Positions 1-6,698 are shown, counted from the first letter of the stretch. The stretch is 12,740 nucleotides of DNA from Ignavibacteria bacterium (GCA_030835005.1 JAUQWT010000277.1:1-12740); one strand, 5' to 3'. The notes: generated from the sequence alone by a model not told the origin. Numbers and translations are program-made.

Positions 1-1
1 A

Positions 2-916
2 GGAATTTTTAAAGTTCATGTGCGCAATATACCGCTTGATAAAAATGTTTCATTGGAGATTCTTGCAAAAGGAACTCCGGGCCTTTCAGGCGCAGATATT
101 GCAAACCTTGTTAATGAAGCGGCGCTTCTTGCTGCCCGTAAGGACCAGAATAACGTAACAATGGCAGATTTTGAAGAGGCCAAAGACAAAGTTATGATGG
201 GTATGGAAAGAAAAAGCCTTATAATTTCTGAAAAGGAAAAGAAGACTACTGCTTATCACGAGATTGGACATGTACTGGTTGCCAAAATGATCCCCGAATC
301 TGATCCTGTTCATAAAGTTACAATTATTCCGCGGGGGAGGGCTTTGGGAGTCACAACTTACTTGCCAATTGATGAGAAACATACGTATTCAAAAGAATAC
401 CTAGAAGCAATGATATCATATGCAATGGGCGGCAGGGCAGCAGAAAAGATCGTATTCAATCAACTTACTACCGGCGCCGGAAATGACATAGAGCGTGCAA
501 CTGCTCTTGCAAGAAAGATGGTCTGTGAGTGGGGCATGAGCGAGAAACTGGGGCCGCTGACATTCGGTAAGAAAGAAGAAGAGATATTCCTTGGCCGTGA
601 AATTTCTCAGCACAGAGATTACAGCGAAGGAACGGCAATTTTGATAGATGAAGAAGTTAAGAAGATTGTGAACAGGGGTATGGAACGAGCAGAAACTGCT
701 TTGAAGGAAAACATGGACCTGCTTCATAAGCTTTCTGCGGCGCTGCTTGAAAGAGAAATCCTTGATTCATCTGAAATTGACACGATCATGCGAGGCGAAT
801 CATTGCCTCCGCTAGAGATACTGAAAGTCAACGGAAGCACAGAAAATACTGCAGGTGATAACGGTTTGCCGGGAAAGAAACCGGAAGAAAAAAGCAGCGA
901 GATCAAGAAGGATTAA
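2..916 (+). CDS. ftsH: ATP-dependent zinc metalloprotease FtsH, C-terminal part (5' end outside window)
   Basis: FtsH is a membrane-anchored AAA+ protease that degrades unfolded membrane proteins and short-lived regulators. The window opens inside the gene: the frame is open from base 2, and GIFKVHVRNIPLD is the end of the AAA+ core, so the GTG at 20 is not the real start. Counting from that GTG, the AAA+ C-terminal helical domain (PGLSGADIANLVNEAA) covers residues 20-62. The zinc site HEIGH is at 80-84 (the family usually has HEAGH), and the third ligand is probably D156 in TTGAGNDIERA. The WGMSEKLGP motif follows. The protease domain ends near residue 265, and a charged, low-complexity tail of about 40 residues closes the protein. 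The transmembrane, Walker A and Walker B parts lie upstream of the window. A hairpin terminator follows 36 bp after the stop. Confidence 0.96.
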   Translation, partial: GIFKVHVRNIPLDKNVSLEILAKGTPGLSGADIANLVNEAALLAARKDQNNVTMADFEEAKDKVMMGMERKSLIISEKEKKTTAYHEIGHVLVAKMIPESDPVHKVTIIPRGRALGVTTYLPIDEKHTYSKEYLEAMISYAMGGRAAEKIVFNQLTTGAGNDIERATALARKMVCEWGMSEKLGPLTFGKKEEEIFLGREISQHRDYSEGTAILIDEEVKKIVNRGMERAETALKENMDLLHKLSAALLEREILDSSEIDTIMRGESLPPLEILKVNGSTENTAGDNGLPGKKPEEKSSEIKKD

Positions 917-952
917 GTAAAGAAAATATTTTCAGGAAGAAATTCTAAATTG

Positions 953-990
953 GCCTGCCTGCGTAAAATAACAGGCGGGCTTTTGTTTTA
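953..990 (+). terminator. Rho-independent terminator after ftsH
   Basis: A 9-bp stem pairs GCCTGCCTG (953-961) with CAGGCGGGC (972-980), including one G-T wobble, around a 10-nt loop. The T-rich run TTTTGTTTT follows. The next gene's ATG comes immediately after the T-run at 991, so little or no leader is left between the terminator and that start. Confidence 0.85.
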
Positions 991-1650
991 ATGAGCCTAG
1001 AATATAAGTTAAATAACCACTCCACACCATTTAAGGGAGAGATCTTCAGAAAGCTGATACATTACTCTTCGGCAGCAATATCCATTGGTTATTTGTTTAT
1101 TGAAAGGGATATTGTATTAGCTTCTTTAGCAGCGCTATTACTGTTCATGCTTTTAGTAGAGCTTGTAAAATATAAAAGCAAATTTATTTACAGCCTTTAC
1201 ATGAAGTATTTTAAAGATATGCTCAGAGAGCATGAATATGACACGGGAAAGCTGAGGATCAACGGTGCTACATGGGTAATTCTCTCAGCAATTTTCTGCA
1301 TAATTGTCTTCCCTAAGAATATTGCAATCACGGGAATGCTGATGCTTTCTTTGGCGGATAGCACTTCTGCACTTCTTGGAAGGTTGTACGGGAAAAAACA
1401 CTATGCACCCAACCGGTCATACGTCGGGACAATATCTTTTTTCCTTACGGGAACTGCAGTAATGCTGCTTACTCCAAAATATTTTGGCAGCTTAAAGGAA
1501 TATTTGATCTGTTTTACTGCTTTGATTGCAACAACTGTTGTTGATTCATTAAGTCCGCCGGTTGATGATAACTTAACAATTCCTGTCACGTGCTGTGTGG
1601 TTCTGTATATCATGTACATCATCATGTATCCGGGGATCGTTTTCAGCTAA
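991..1650 (+). CDS. Dolichol/polyprenol kinase-like (CTP-transferase family) integral membrane protein
   Basis: This 219-residue multi-pass membrane protein resembles the SEC59/dolichol kinase and CDP-diacylglycerol-synthase-like family, whose members use CTP to phosphorylate a lipid alcohol. Visible signatures are RKLIHYSSAAIS near the N terminus (residues 21-32), LADSTSALLGRLYGKK (about 121-136) followed by SYVGTISFF, and VVDSLSPPVDDNLTIP near 183-198, the usual acidic motif between the last helices. Hydrophobic segments fall at about 27-60, 95-125, 143-160 and 170-219. The ATG at 991 is nearly forced: an in-frame TAA lies at 964-966 and no other start codon lies between. No Shine-Dalgarno is present because the bases upstream are the ftsH terminator. 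The true substrate (dolichol-like, phytol, undecaprenol or diacylglycerol) cannot be told from sequence. Confidence 0.82.
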   Translation: MSLEYKLNNHSTPFKGEIFRKLIHYSSAAISIGYLFIERDIVLASLAALLLFMLLVELVKYKSKFIYSLYMKYFKDMLREHEYDTGKLRINGATWVILSAIFCIIVFPKNIAITGMLMLSLADSTSALLGRLYGKKHYAPNRSYVGTISFFLTGTAVMLLTPKYFGSLKEYLICFTALIATTVVDSLSPPVDDNLTIPVTCCVVLYIMYIIMYPGIVFS

Positions 1651-1713
1651 ATGAAAAATCTATTGTTAACTCATTTCTAAAAAAACTATCAATAATAATA
1701 CTCTGAATATTAC

Positions 1714-2826
1714 ATGGCATTAAAATGCGGAATAGTAGGATTGCCGAATGTAGGTAAATCAACCTTGTTCAACTGTCTCACCTCATCCCAGCAGGCAGAA
1801 GCAGCAAATTACCCGTTTTGTACTATAGAACCAAACCTTGGAATAGTAACTGTTCCGGATAAACGCGTTGACGAACTCGTTAAATTATATAAATCGAAGA
1901 AAATCGTCAAGACTGTTATTGAGTTTGTTGATATTGCAGGGCTTGTTGCGGGTGCTTCAAAAGGGGAAGGTCTTGGAAATCAGTTCCTTTCGCACATTCG
2001 CGAAGTTGATGCAATAATCCATATTGTTCGCTGCTTTGAAAATGAAAATGTTATTCATGTGAACAACAAAGTTGACCCTAAAGCCGATATAGAAATAATA
2101 GAAACAGAACTTATCCTTAAAGATATTGAAACGCTAAGTGCCAGAATTCAAAAGACGGAAAAGGGACTTAAGACTGGGGATAAGAAGATAAGAGATGAGT
2201 ATAATAGTTACCTTGACTTAAAGAAGCATCTTGAATCAGGACGGCTTGCTAAATATTTTACTGTTGAATATAAGAAGACTCATTCGCATGATGATTCAAT
2301 GCATTTGGCTGATCTGAATCTGCTTACAGATAAGCATGTGCTGTATGTTGCAAATGTTGATGATAAAGATCTGAGCGGAAACGAATACTCAAAAATCGTA
2401 CAGGATATAGCTAAGAAAGAAGGAGAAGATGCGCTTGTGCTTTCGGTTGAAATCGAGTCAGAGATCGCACAGCTTGAGCCTGATGAAAAGAATGAATTCT
2501 TGAAAGAACTTGGCATTAAAGAACCGGGACTGGACAAGCTCATTCATACAGCTTATGATCTGCTTGGATTAAATACTTTCTTTACTGCAGGCGAAAAAGA
2601 AGTTCATGCATGGACAATCACCAGAGGTACTAAGGCGCCGCAAGCGGCGGGAGTAATACATACCGATTTTGAACACGGCTTCATCCGCGCAGAAATAATA
2701 AGTTATAAAGACCTTGTTTCACTTGGCTCTGAGCATGCTGTAAAAGAAAAAGGGTTGATGAGAGTGGAAGGAAAAGATTATGAAGTTAAAGACGGCGATG
2801 TTGTTTACTTCAGGTTTAATGTGTGA
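1714..2826 (+). CDS. ychF: Redox-regulated ATPase YchF (Obg-family P-loop protein)
   Basis: YchF is a universally conserved cytoplasmic Obg-related P-loop NTPase that prefers ATP, binds ribosomes and is linked to oxidative-stress responses and translation. The 370 residues match the family's usual size of about 363. The P-loop GLPNVGKS is at 9-16, the family motif NYPFCTIEPN at 32-41, and the G3 motif DIAG at 73-76. A coiled-coil insert covers about 125-200. The G4 position reads NVDD (214-217) instead of the GTPase NKxD, which fits the ATP preference known for YchF. The C-terminal TGS domain covers about 284-368 and includes WTITRGTKAPQAAGVIHTDFE. The ATG at 1714 directly precedes the conserved ALKCGIVG, though no Shine-Dalgarno is seen. 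It follows the membrane protein by 63 bp with no terminator, so co-transcription is possible. Confidence 0.97.
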   Translation: MALKCGIVGLPNVGKSTLFNCLTSSQQAEAANYPFCTIEPNLGIVTVPDKRVDELVKLYKSKKIVKTVIEFVDIAGLVAGASKGEGLGNQFLSHIREVDAIIHIVRCFENENVIHVNNKVDPKADIEIIETELILKDIETLSARIQKTEKGLKTGDKKIRDEYNSYLDLKKHLESGRLAKYFTVEYKKTHSHDDSMHLADLNLLTDKHVLYVANVDDKDLSGNEYSKIVQDIAKKEGEDALVLSVEIESEIAQLEPDEKNEFLKELGIKEPGLDKLIHTAYDLLGLNTFFTAGEKEVHAWTITRGTKAPQAAGVIHTDFEHGFIRAEIISYKDLVSLGSEHAVKEKGLMRVEGKDYEVKDGDVVYFRFNV

Positions 2827-2873
2827 GTTTTCCGTATTGAAGTTATTTTGTAAAATCTAATTCTACTAATGTT

Positions 2874-3377
2874 ATGAAGTTCATTTTAATTGAGATATAC
2901 TTAATACTTGTTTTTTCTTCACTCAATAATCTCTTTTCACAAGAAAATCCCGATATAAAAGAAATAACAAAAACGGTCAGTATAACATCAGTTTGGGAAG
3001 TCAAGACCGGCGATCTTGAAGGCGGACTTGCAGGCGGACTCGTTTATCCCGGCAAGCTTGTTGAGAGATACAAACTTCTGAACATCGGCAGAAACGATTA
3101 CAGGATCTCTGTTGTACTGCATCTGGCGGCAGGGCATTTTGCTTTGAATGATTCTTCATACAAAGCGTATACCAAAAGCGATCAGCCAAACCCAAACAGG
3201 GAATTAATCTCGAAACTGCAGGAAGAAGGTGTCAGGATTGAGTTATGCGGGGTTACAATGGCAAATAATGGATGGATTGCAGATAATCTGCTGCCGGGTA
3301 TAATAATACTTTCTGTTGGAGCATATGCAAGGATCATTGATCTTGAAAAGCAGGGTTATTCTTATATCAGATATTAG
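2874..3377 (+). CDS. Exported DsrE-family protein
   Basis: This 167-residue protein has a likely Sec signal peptide (residues 1-22, hydrophobic core ILIEIYLILVF, cleavage near LFSQ). The mature part resembles the small DsrE/DsrF-like fold: RISVVLHLAAGHFALND (77-93), then RELISKLQEEGVRIELCGVTM (109-129), and LLPGIIILSVGAYARIIDLEKQGYSYI (139-165). This is the classic pattern of a helix, a strand ending in a conserved Cys (C125), LLPG, and a terminal leucine-rich helix with QGY. DsrE relatives act in sulfur-relay chemistry through that Cys. Exported single-gene members are common but mostly unassigned, and no other dsr or tus gene is visible here. The gene starts 47 bp after ychF and no terminator is seen between them. 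The family call is by pattern recognition only. Confidence 0.7.
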   Translation: MKFILIEIYLILVFSSLNNLFSQENPDIKEITKTVSITSVWEVKTGDLEGGLAGGLVYPGKLVERYKLLNIGRNDYRISVVLHLAAGHFALNDSSYKAYTKSDQPNPNRELISKLQEEGVRIELCGVTMANNGWIADNLLPGIIILSVGAYARIIDLEKQGYSYIRY

Positions 3378-3541
3378 GGTGTTATCTTGTATTCAGGAAC
3401 GCTAAGTCAAACCGTATGTATTGGATTTGTCTAATAGTAAACGTGCAGATGAAACGTGTTATTTCATTATTCTGCAATAAGTTATAAGTCAATTGCTCAA
3501 ATTAGTACGGCAGTAATTGACAAAAATTTCCAATTTAGCAT

Positions 3542-3596
3542 TTCTTCATTCTTTCATTTGAATTTGCTTTGTTTTGTATTAGTTTAATATAATCTG
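3542..3596 (+). repeat. 55-bp intergenic repeat, copy 1 (possible promoter)
   Basis: This segment matches 4777-4831 at 52 of 55 positions; the differences are at 3551, 3582 and 3588. Its core is CATTTGAATTTGCTTTG followed by TTTTGTATT, and it ends with TATAATCTG, a perfect -10-like hexamer at 3588-3593. A weak TTGCTT (3564-3569) lies 18 bp upstream of that hexamer. Both copies sit in spacers upstream of exported-protein genes. Promoter function is inferred. Confidence 0.75.
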
Positions 3597-3706
3597 CCGA
3601 AGCGGTCATATAATCTTAAATTTAAAGGATACAATCTAAATGCATTGAAATCCTTGAGTAATTTTGTCATATTTAAAAAGCACATTTTGTGTTAAAACTG
3701 AGTTTC

Positions 3707-3711
3707 AGGAG
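3707..3711 (+). promoter_or_regulatory. Shine-Dalgarno AGGAG for the T9SS cargo gene
   Basis: AGGAG lies 6 nt upstream of the ATG at 3718. It is the only canonical Shine-Dalgarno before any gene start in this window, so it fixes this start and may mark a well-translated gene. Confidence 0.8.
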
Positions 3712-3717
3712 TAGACA

Positions 3718-4617
3718 ATGAAAATTTCACTACATATTCTTTTGGGATTCTTATGGATTTTCACAACCGTTACCTTGCATGCACAGCCGCAATATTTTAA
3801 TTATGATGTATCGAATGGAACGAATAATTCATTTCCATTTAATGTTACTACCGGGAAAACCACACAAACTTTATATCTACCCGGGGCTTTCACACAGCCA
3901 ACTCCCGCGCCATCAGGAGATATTACGAAAATATATTTCCAGCCTAACACAGGCGGCTCAACAACATATACACGGTTTACTATAAAAATGGGATTGACGA
4001 CAGATATTGACCTGCCAACAGGCGGATGGTATACAGGAAGTTTGACAACTGTTTTTGATTCAACCGGTTTTTTCCTCTCAGGTTCAGCAGGACAGTTTAC
4101 AGGGATAGCATTACAGACGCCTTTTGTTTATGATAATACCAAAAGCCTGATTGTAGAAATTAACCAGTGCGGGCATTCGGGTTCAGGAATAATTATTCGT
4201 TACACAATATTATCAGGGAATAAAAGAAGCGCAGGTCCTCTATCTCCCGGCAGCTGCCCTCATCTATGGGGTAACCAAAATGGTTATTCAACGCATACGG
4301 GGATTGATGTTAATCCAATTGTCGGTATAAACCCAATCAGCGGAAATATACCGAATAGTTTTATCTTGGAGCAGAATTACCCAAACCCGTTCAACCCGGT
4401 TACATCAATCAGGTTCTCAATACCTAAGTCAAATTTCGTAACAATTAAGATCTACGACGCAATAGGTAATGAGGTTGGAAAACCGGTTAACGACCAAGTT
4501 AATGCCGGTACATATGAAGTTAAGTTTGACGCGTCACAACTTTCAAGCGGTGTTTACTTCTATACTCTTATAGCGGGTGATTTTACATCAACAAAAAAAA
4601 TGGCACTTATAAAGTAA
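3718..4617 (+). CDS. Secreted protein with T9SS type A C-terminal sorting domain
   Basis: This 299-residue protein begins with a Sec signal peptide (residues 1-22, cleaved near LHAQ). The core (about 25-200) is rich in Gly, Thr, Ser and aromatic residues and looks like a beta-sandwich; it contains a CGHSGSG segment (151-157) and a second Cys at 180. I do not recognise an enzymatic motif. A short linker leads to the C-terminal sorting domain at 214-299: SFILEQNYPNPFNPVTSIRFS, IYDAIGNEV, LSSGVYFYTL and the terminal KKMALIK. This is the T9SS type A signal that sends cargo across the outer membrane, after which it is cleaved and the protein is anchored or released. The start is supported by AGGAG 6 nt upstream. 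The gene has its own spacer upstream and a strong terminator downstream, so it is probably monocistronic. Confidence 0.9.
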   Translation: MKISLHILLGFLWIFTTVTLHAQPQYFNYDVSNGTNNSFPFNVTTGKTTQTLYLPGAFTQPTPAPSGDITKIYFQPNTGGSTTYTRFTIKMGLTTDIDLPTGGWYTGSLTTVFDSTGFFLSGSAGQFTGIALQTPFVYDNTKSLIVEINQCGHSGSGIIIRYTILSGNKRSAGPLSPGSCPHLWGNQNGYSTHTGIDVNPIVGINPISGNIPNSFILEQNYPNPFNPVTSIRFSIPKSNFVTIKIYDAIGNEVGKPVNDQVNAGTYEVKFDASQLSSGVYFYTLIAGDFTSTKKMALIK

Positions 4618-4647
4618 AGGCTGGTAGTGAGTTTGATCTATTGCATT

Positions 4648-4676
4648 AAGGACGAATTAAAATTCGTCCTTTTTTT
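4648..4676 (+). terminator. Rho-independent terminator after the T9SS cargo gene
   Basis: A perfect 10-bp stem pairs AAGGACGAAT (4648-4657) with ATTCGTCCTT (4662-4671) around a 4-nt loop, and a T-run continues to 4676. It lies 30 bp after the stop codon. Confidence 0.93.
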
Positions 4677-4776
4677 ACAAATTTAGGTCAGTTATTGTCA
4701 CTTTGCGTATTTTTATCTGTCAAAGCTTATAGAACCATAAATCTAAATTTTTTGTTAATTTTAATAGAATTAATAA

Positions 4777-4831
4777 TTCTTCATTTTTTCATTTGAATTT
4801 GCTTTGTTTTGTATTAATTTAAGATAATCTG
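4777..4831 (+). repeat. 55-bp intergenic repeat, copy 2 (possible promoter of the GWxTD gene)
   Basis: This copy matches 3542-3596 at 52 of 55 positions. The -10-like hexamer here is GATAAT (4823-4828), and the ATG of the next gene is 25 nt downstream of it. If it is a promoter, the leader would be only about 20 nt. The DNA upstream (4741-4776) is nearly pure A/T, which would fit an UP-element-like stretch. Function is inferred. Confidence 0.75.
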
Positions 4832-4853
4832 AGAATCTCATAATATAAATAAA

Positions 4854-6146
4854 ATGAGAGCAATAATTACCTTCGTTTTTTCAGCCCTCTTATTCTTTGG
4901 CGCTTTTTCTCCTTCAAATTCACAAAACCTTAAGAAGACGAAAATCAAGGCTGATCTGTTTTATCTAGACGTTCTGAATTTCTATTCTTCTGAGGGAACG
5001 CGCTCCAGGGTGGATGTTTACGTGGAAATTCCGCTGAAGAACATGGAGTTTAAGAAATCCAAATCGGATAAATCAAGTTATGTATCTAAATTCGATCTCA
5101 ATATTGATGTTGTTGATAATGCTGAAAATGTCATTTATAACAATGTTTCAAAAGAGGAGGTAACGACTAAGGAGACCGGGCAGGAATATCTGTCTCAGAA
5201 TTCCCAGATCCTGACCAGGAATCTGTTCTTGCCTCCGGGTGATTACGTTGTTAAGGTTTCTATTTTTGAGCAAAGCACTAAGAAACGATTTGAGAAAGAT
5301 AAAAAGATCAAGGTAGAAGACTATTCTACACAGCCGCTGAGCATAAGCGATGTAATGATAGTATCCCGGCTATCTGATAATGAAGGAAAAAAGACAATCA
5401 CTCCCGATGTTGAGCGGAATGTTGGAATTGTTGACACATTTTATCTATTCTATTTTATTTACAAAAATAATGAAGATCAGAAAGTTGATGTTAACTGCAG
5501 GATAATTGATTCTGAGAACAAAGAGGTTTACATTAACAAGGAGACTATTGATTTGTCGAATGGTCTGGCATTTCAGAACCAGGTTTTTATGGCGGTACCC
5601 ACTACAGATTTTGGCTATGGCAAATATACAATTCAAATTTCAGCAGCCAGCAATAATTACAATGCCGAATCTAATTCAACGTTCCAGAACCTGAGCCCCG
5701 ATTTTCCCGCTCCGCTTAAGGATATTGATTTGCTGATCGATCAGCTGCAGTATATTGCAAAGGATGATGAAATGAAATATATGCGTGATGGTAAAGACAG
5801 CGCAGAAAGACAGAAACGATTTCTGAGCTTCTGGAAGAAAAAGGACCCAAGCCCTAACAGTAAAAGAAATGAAGTAATGCAGGAATATTACATGCGCTTA
5901 ATGACGGCTGATAAGTTCTTTTCTACAACTTATACTCCCGGCTGGAAGACCGATATGGGAATGGTATTCATAATCTTCGGCCAGCCGAGTAATATTGAAA
6001 GGCATCCATATGAAATGGACCAAAAGCCCTATGAGATCTGGGATTATTATGAAGACAATAAACAATTTGTATTTATAGATAATACCGGATTTGGAGATTA
6101 CAGGCTTATTACTCCTATCTGGGATACATTCAAATTTGGTAAGTAA
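4854..6146 (+). CDS. Exported GWxTD-domain protein
   Basis: This 430-residue protein has an N-terminal signal peptide (residues 1-23, cleaved near SNSQ). The region 30-280 is beta-rich with two likely sandwich domains: 30-160, including LFLPPGDYVVKVSIFEQ, and 163-280, including FGYGKYTIQISA. A charged helical segment follows (about 285-355). The C-terminal GWxTD domain covers about 355-425: YTPGWKTDMGMVFIIFGQPS (360-379, with GWKTD at 363-367), then PYEIWDYY and FVFIDNTGFGDYRLI. GWxTD domains are known from Acidobacteria, Ignavibacteria and relatives, and their function is not established. No T9SS tail or lipobox is seen, so a periplasmic location is inferred. No Shine-Dalgarno precedes the ATG; the second 55-bp repeat copy ends 22 bp before it. 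It ends at a bidirectional terminator. Confidence 0.88.
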   Translation: MRAIITFVFSALLFFGAFSPSNSQNLKKTKIKADLFYLDVLNFYSSEGTRSRVDVYVEIPLKNMEFKKSKSDKSSYVSKFDLNIDVVDNAENVIYNNVSKEEVTTKETGQEYLSQNSQILTRNLFLPPGDYVVKVSIFEQSTKKRFEKDKKIKVEDYSTQPLSISDVMIVSRLSDNEGKKTITPDVERNVGIVDTFYLFYFIYKNNEDQKVDVNCRIIDSENKEVYINKETIDLSNGLAFQNQVFMAVPTTDFGYGKYTIQISAASNNYNAESNSTFQNLSPDFPAPLKDIDLLIDQLQYIAKDDEMKYMRDGKDSAERQKRFLSFWKKKDPSPNSKRNEVMQEYYMRLMTADKFFSTTYTPGWKTDMGMVFIIFGQPSNIERHPYEMDQKPYEIWDYYEDNKQFVFIDNTGFGDYRLITPIWDTFKFGK

Positions 6147-6189
6147 CTAAATTTGCTGTTTGGCCGTAAGTGTTTTCGAAGCCAGAATT

Positions 6190-6219
6190 AAAAGAAGGAT
6201 ACTAGTATCCTTCTTTTTT
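6190..6219. terminator. Bidirectional palindromic terminator between convergent genes
   Basis: A perfect 12-bp stem pairs AAAAGAAGGATA (6190-6201) with TATCCTTCTTTT (6206-6217) around the loop CTAG. On the plus strand a T-run continues to 6219, a good terminator for the GWxTD gene. On the minus strand the same palindrome contains the last codons (KKEGY) and, in the loop, the TAG stop of the lipoprotein gene; the T-run on that side is shorter. Confidence 0.88.
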
Positions 6220-6660
6220 GTTTAACTCTGCTGTGATACCGTTTAACAGATTTTTTAAGGATGTTTCATCCTTGATTTTATAATCACCTTCAATATTTAC
6301 TGTTTCTATCAAATGAGTAGGTCCGCCTATTGTAACCAAATTCACATTTGCGGAGTTAGTGCTATCAACCTGAAGTCTATAATCTTGCTTGACACTTCTG
6401 AATTTAGAGATCTTTGCAATCTCGTTTTCAAGAGCGCCCCTCCCGGATTTCCGCATTTTTTCACCCAAGCTGTTATAATGTGACTGCAATTCAGGACTTA
6501 AAACGTTCCAGGCTTTTGTCATATCTCTTTGTTCCGCAGCAACAATAAATGCTACTACCGCTCCATCAGGTGTTTTGTGAATGTTTTGGCATCCGGAAAA
6601 AAACGTCACTATTAATATTGATATAAACGATATAAATTTCACTGAATTAACTGATTTCAT
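6202..6660 (-). CDS. Small lipoprotein with DUF4878/NTF2-like pattern
   Basis: This 152-residue protein has a short basic-hydrophobic N terminus and a lipobox-like FFSGC with the lipid-attachment Cys at residue 24, so a membrane-anchored lipoprotein is likely. The mature part begins HKTPDGAVVAFIVAAEQRDMTKAWNVLSPELQSHY, the usual opening of small NTF2-like/DUF4878 lipoproteins (helices followed by a curved sheet). The rest is alternating strands ending in a Lys-rich tail. No catalytic motif is visible and the function is unknown. The ATG is preceded by AGGA with an 11-nt spacer, a weak ribosome site. It converges on the GWxTD gene and diverges from the lamin-tail gene, sharing a 66-bp spacer with the latter. 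Being the only complete gene on the minus strand, it is its own transcription unit. Confidence 0.78.
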   Translation of the reverse strand: MKSVNSVKFISFISILIVTFFSGCQNIHKTPDGAVVAFIVAAEQRDMTKAWNVLSPELQSHYNSLGEKMRKSGRGALENEIAKISKFRSVKQDYRLQVDSTNSANVNLVTIGGPTHLIETVNIEGDYKIKDETSLKNLLNGITAELNKKEGY

Positions 6661-6686
6661 TGTTGTTGTAATCCTGTTTTTATTTC

Positions 6687-6698
6687 TGTAAATTTACA
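6687..6698. promoter_or_regulatory. 12-bp palindrome in the divergent promoter spacer (possible operator)
   Basis: TGTAAATTTACA is a perfect palindrome in the 66-bp spacer between the divergent lipoprotein (start 6660) and lamin-tail (start 6727) genes. The surrounding DNA is very AT-rich (TATATTTTATCATATT at 6701-6716). A dimeric regulator could bind here and control both directions, but an AT-rich chance palindrome is quite possible. Confidence 0.3.

Larger units (their letters stand above)
3378..3717. other. 340-bp AT-rich intergenic region with promoter-like boxes
   Basis: No convincing gene lies here. The stretch holds an imperfect inverted repeat (GTCAATTGCT at 3488-3497 with AGTAATTGAC at 3512-3521, 14-nt loop) without a T-run, the first copy of a 55-bp repeat (3542-3596), three TATAATCT-like boxes 21 bp apart (3588, 3609, 3630), and a ribosome binding site at 3707-3711. 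It probably carries the promoter and a leader of roughly 100 nt for the secreted protein gene at 3718. No terminator is evident for the upstream DsrE-family gene. Confidence 0.5.

Noticed and set aside
20..22. GTG at 20 as the FtsH start
   Set aside because: The frame is open upstream to the window edge and the preceding residues (GIFKVH) match the FtsH AAA+ core, so the gene is truncated by the window and does not begin here.
416..727. Minus-strand open frame opposite ftsH
   Set aside because: It lies wholly within the well-supported ftsH frame, has no recognisable domain and is rich in Ser/Phe/Cys as expected of antisense reading.
3488..3521. Imperfect inverted repeat as a terminator for the DsrE-family gene
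   Set aside because: The 10-bp stem has a 14-nt loop, no T-run follows on either strand, and it lies 110 bp beyond the stop codon. It is mentioned only as part of the spacer.
3542..4831. The 55-bp repeat pair as ends of an insertion sequence or transposon
   Set aside because: The copies are direct repeats, the enclosed gene is a T9SS cargo protein with its own terminator, and no transposase or target duplication is visible.
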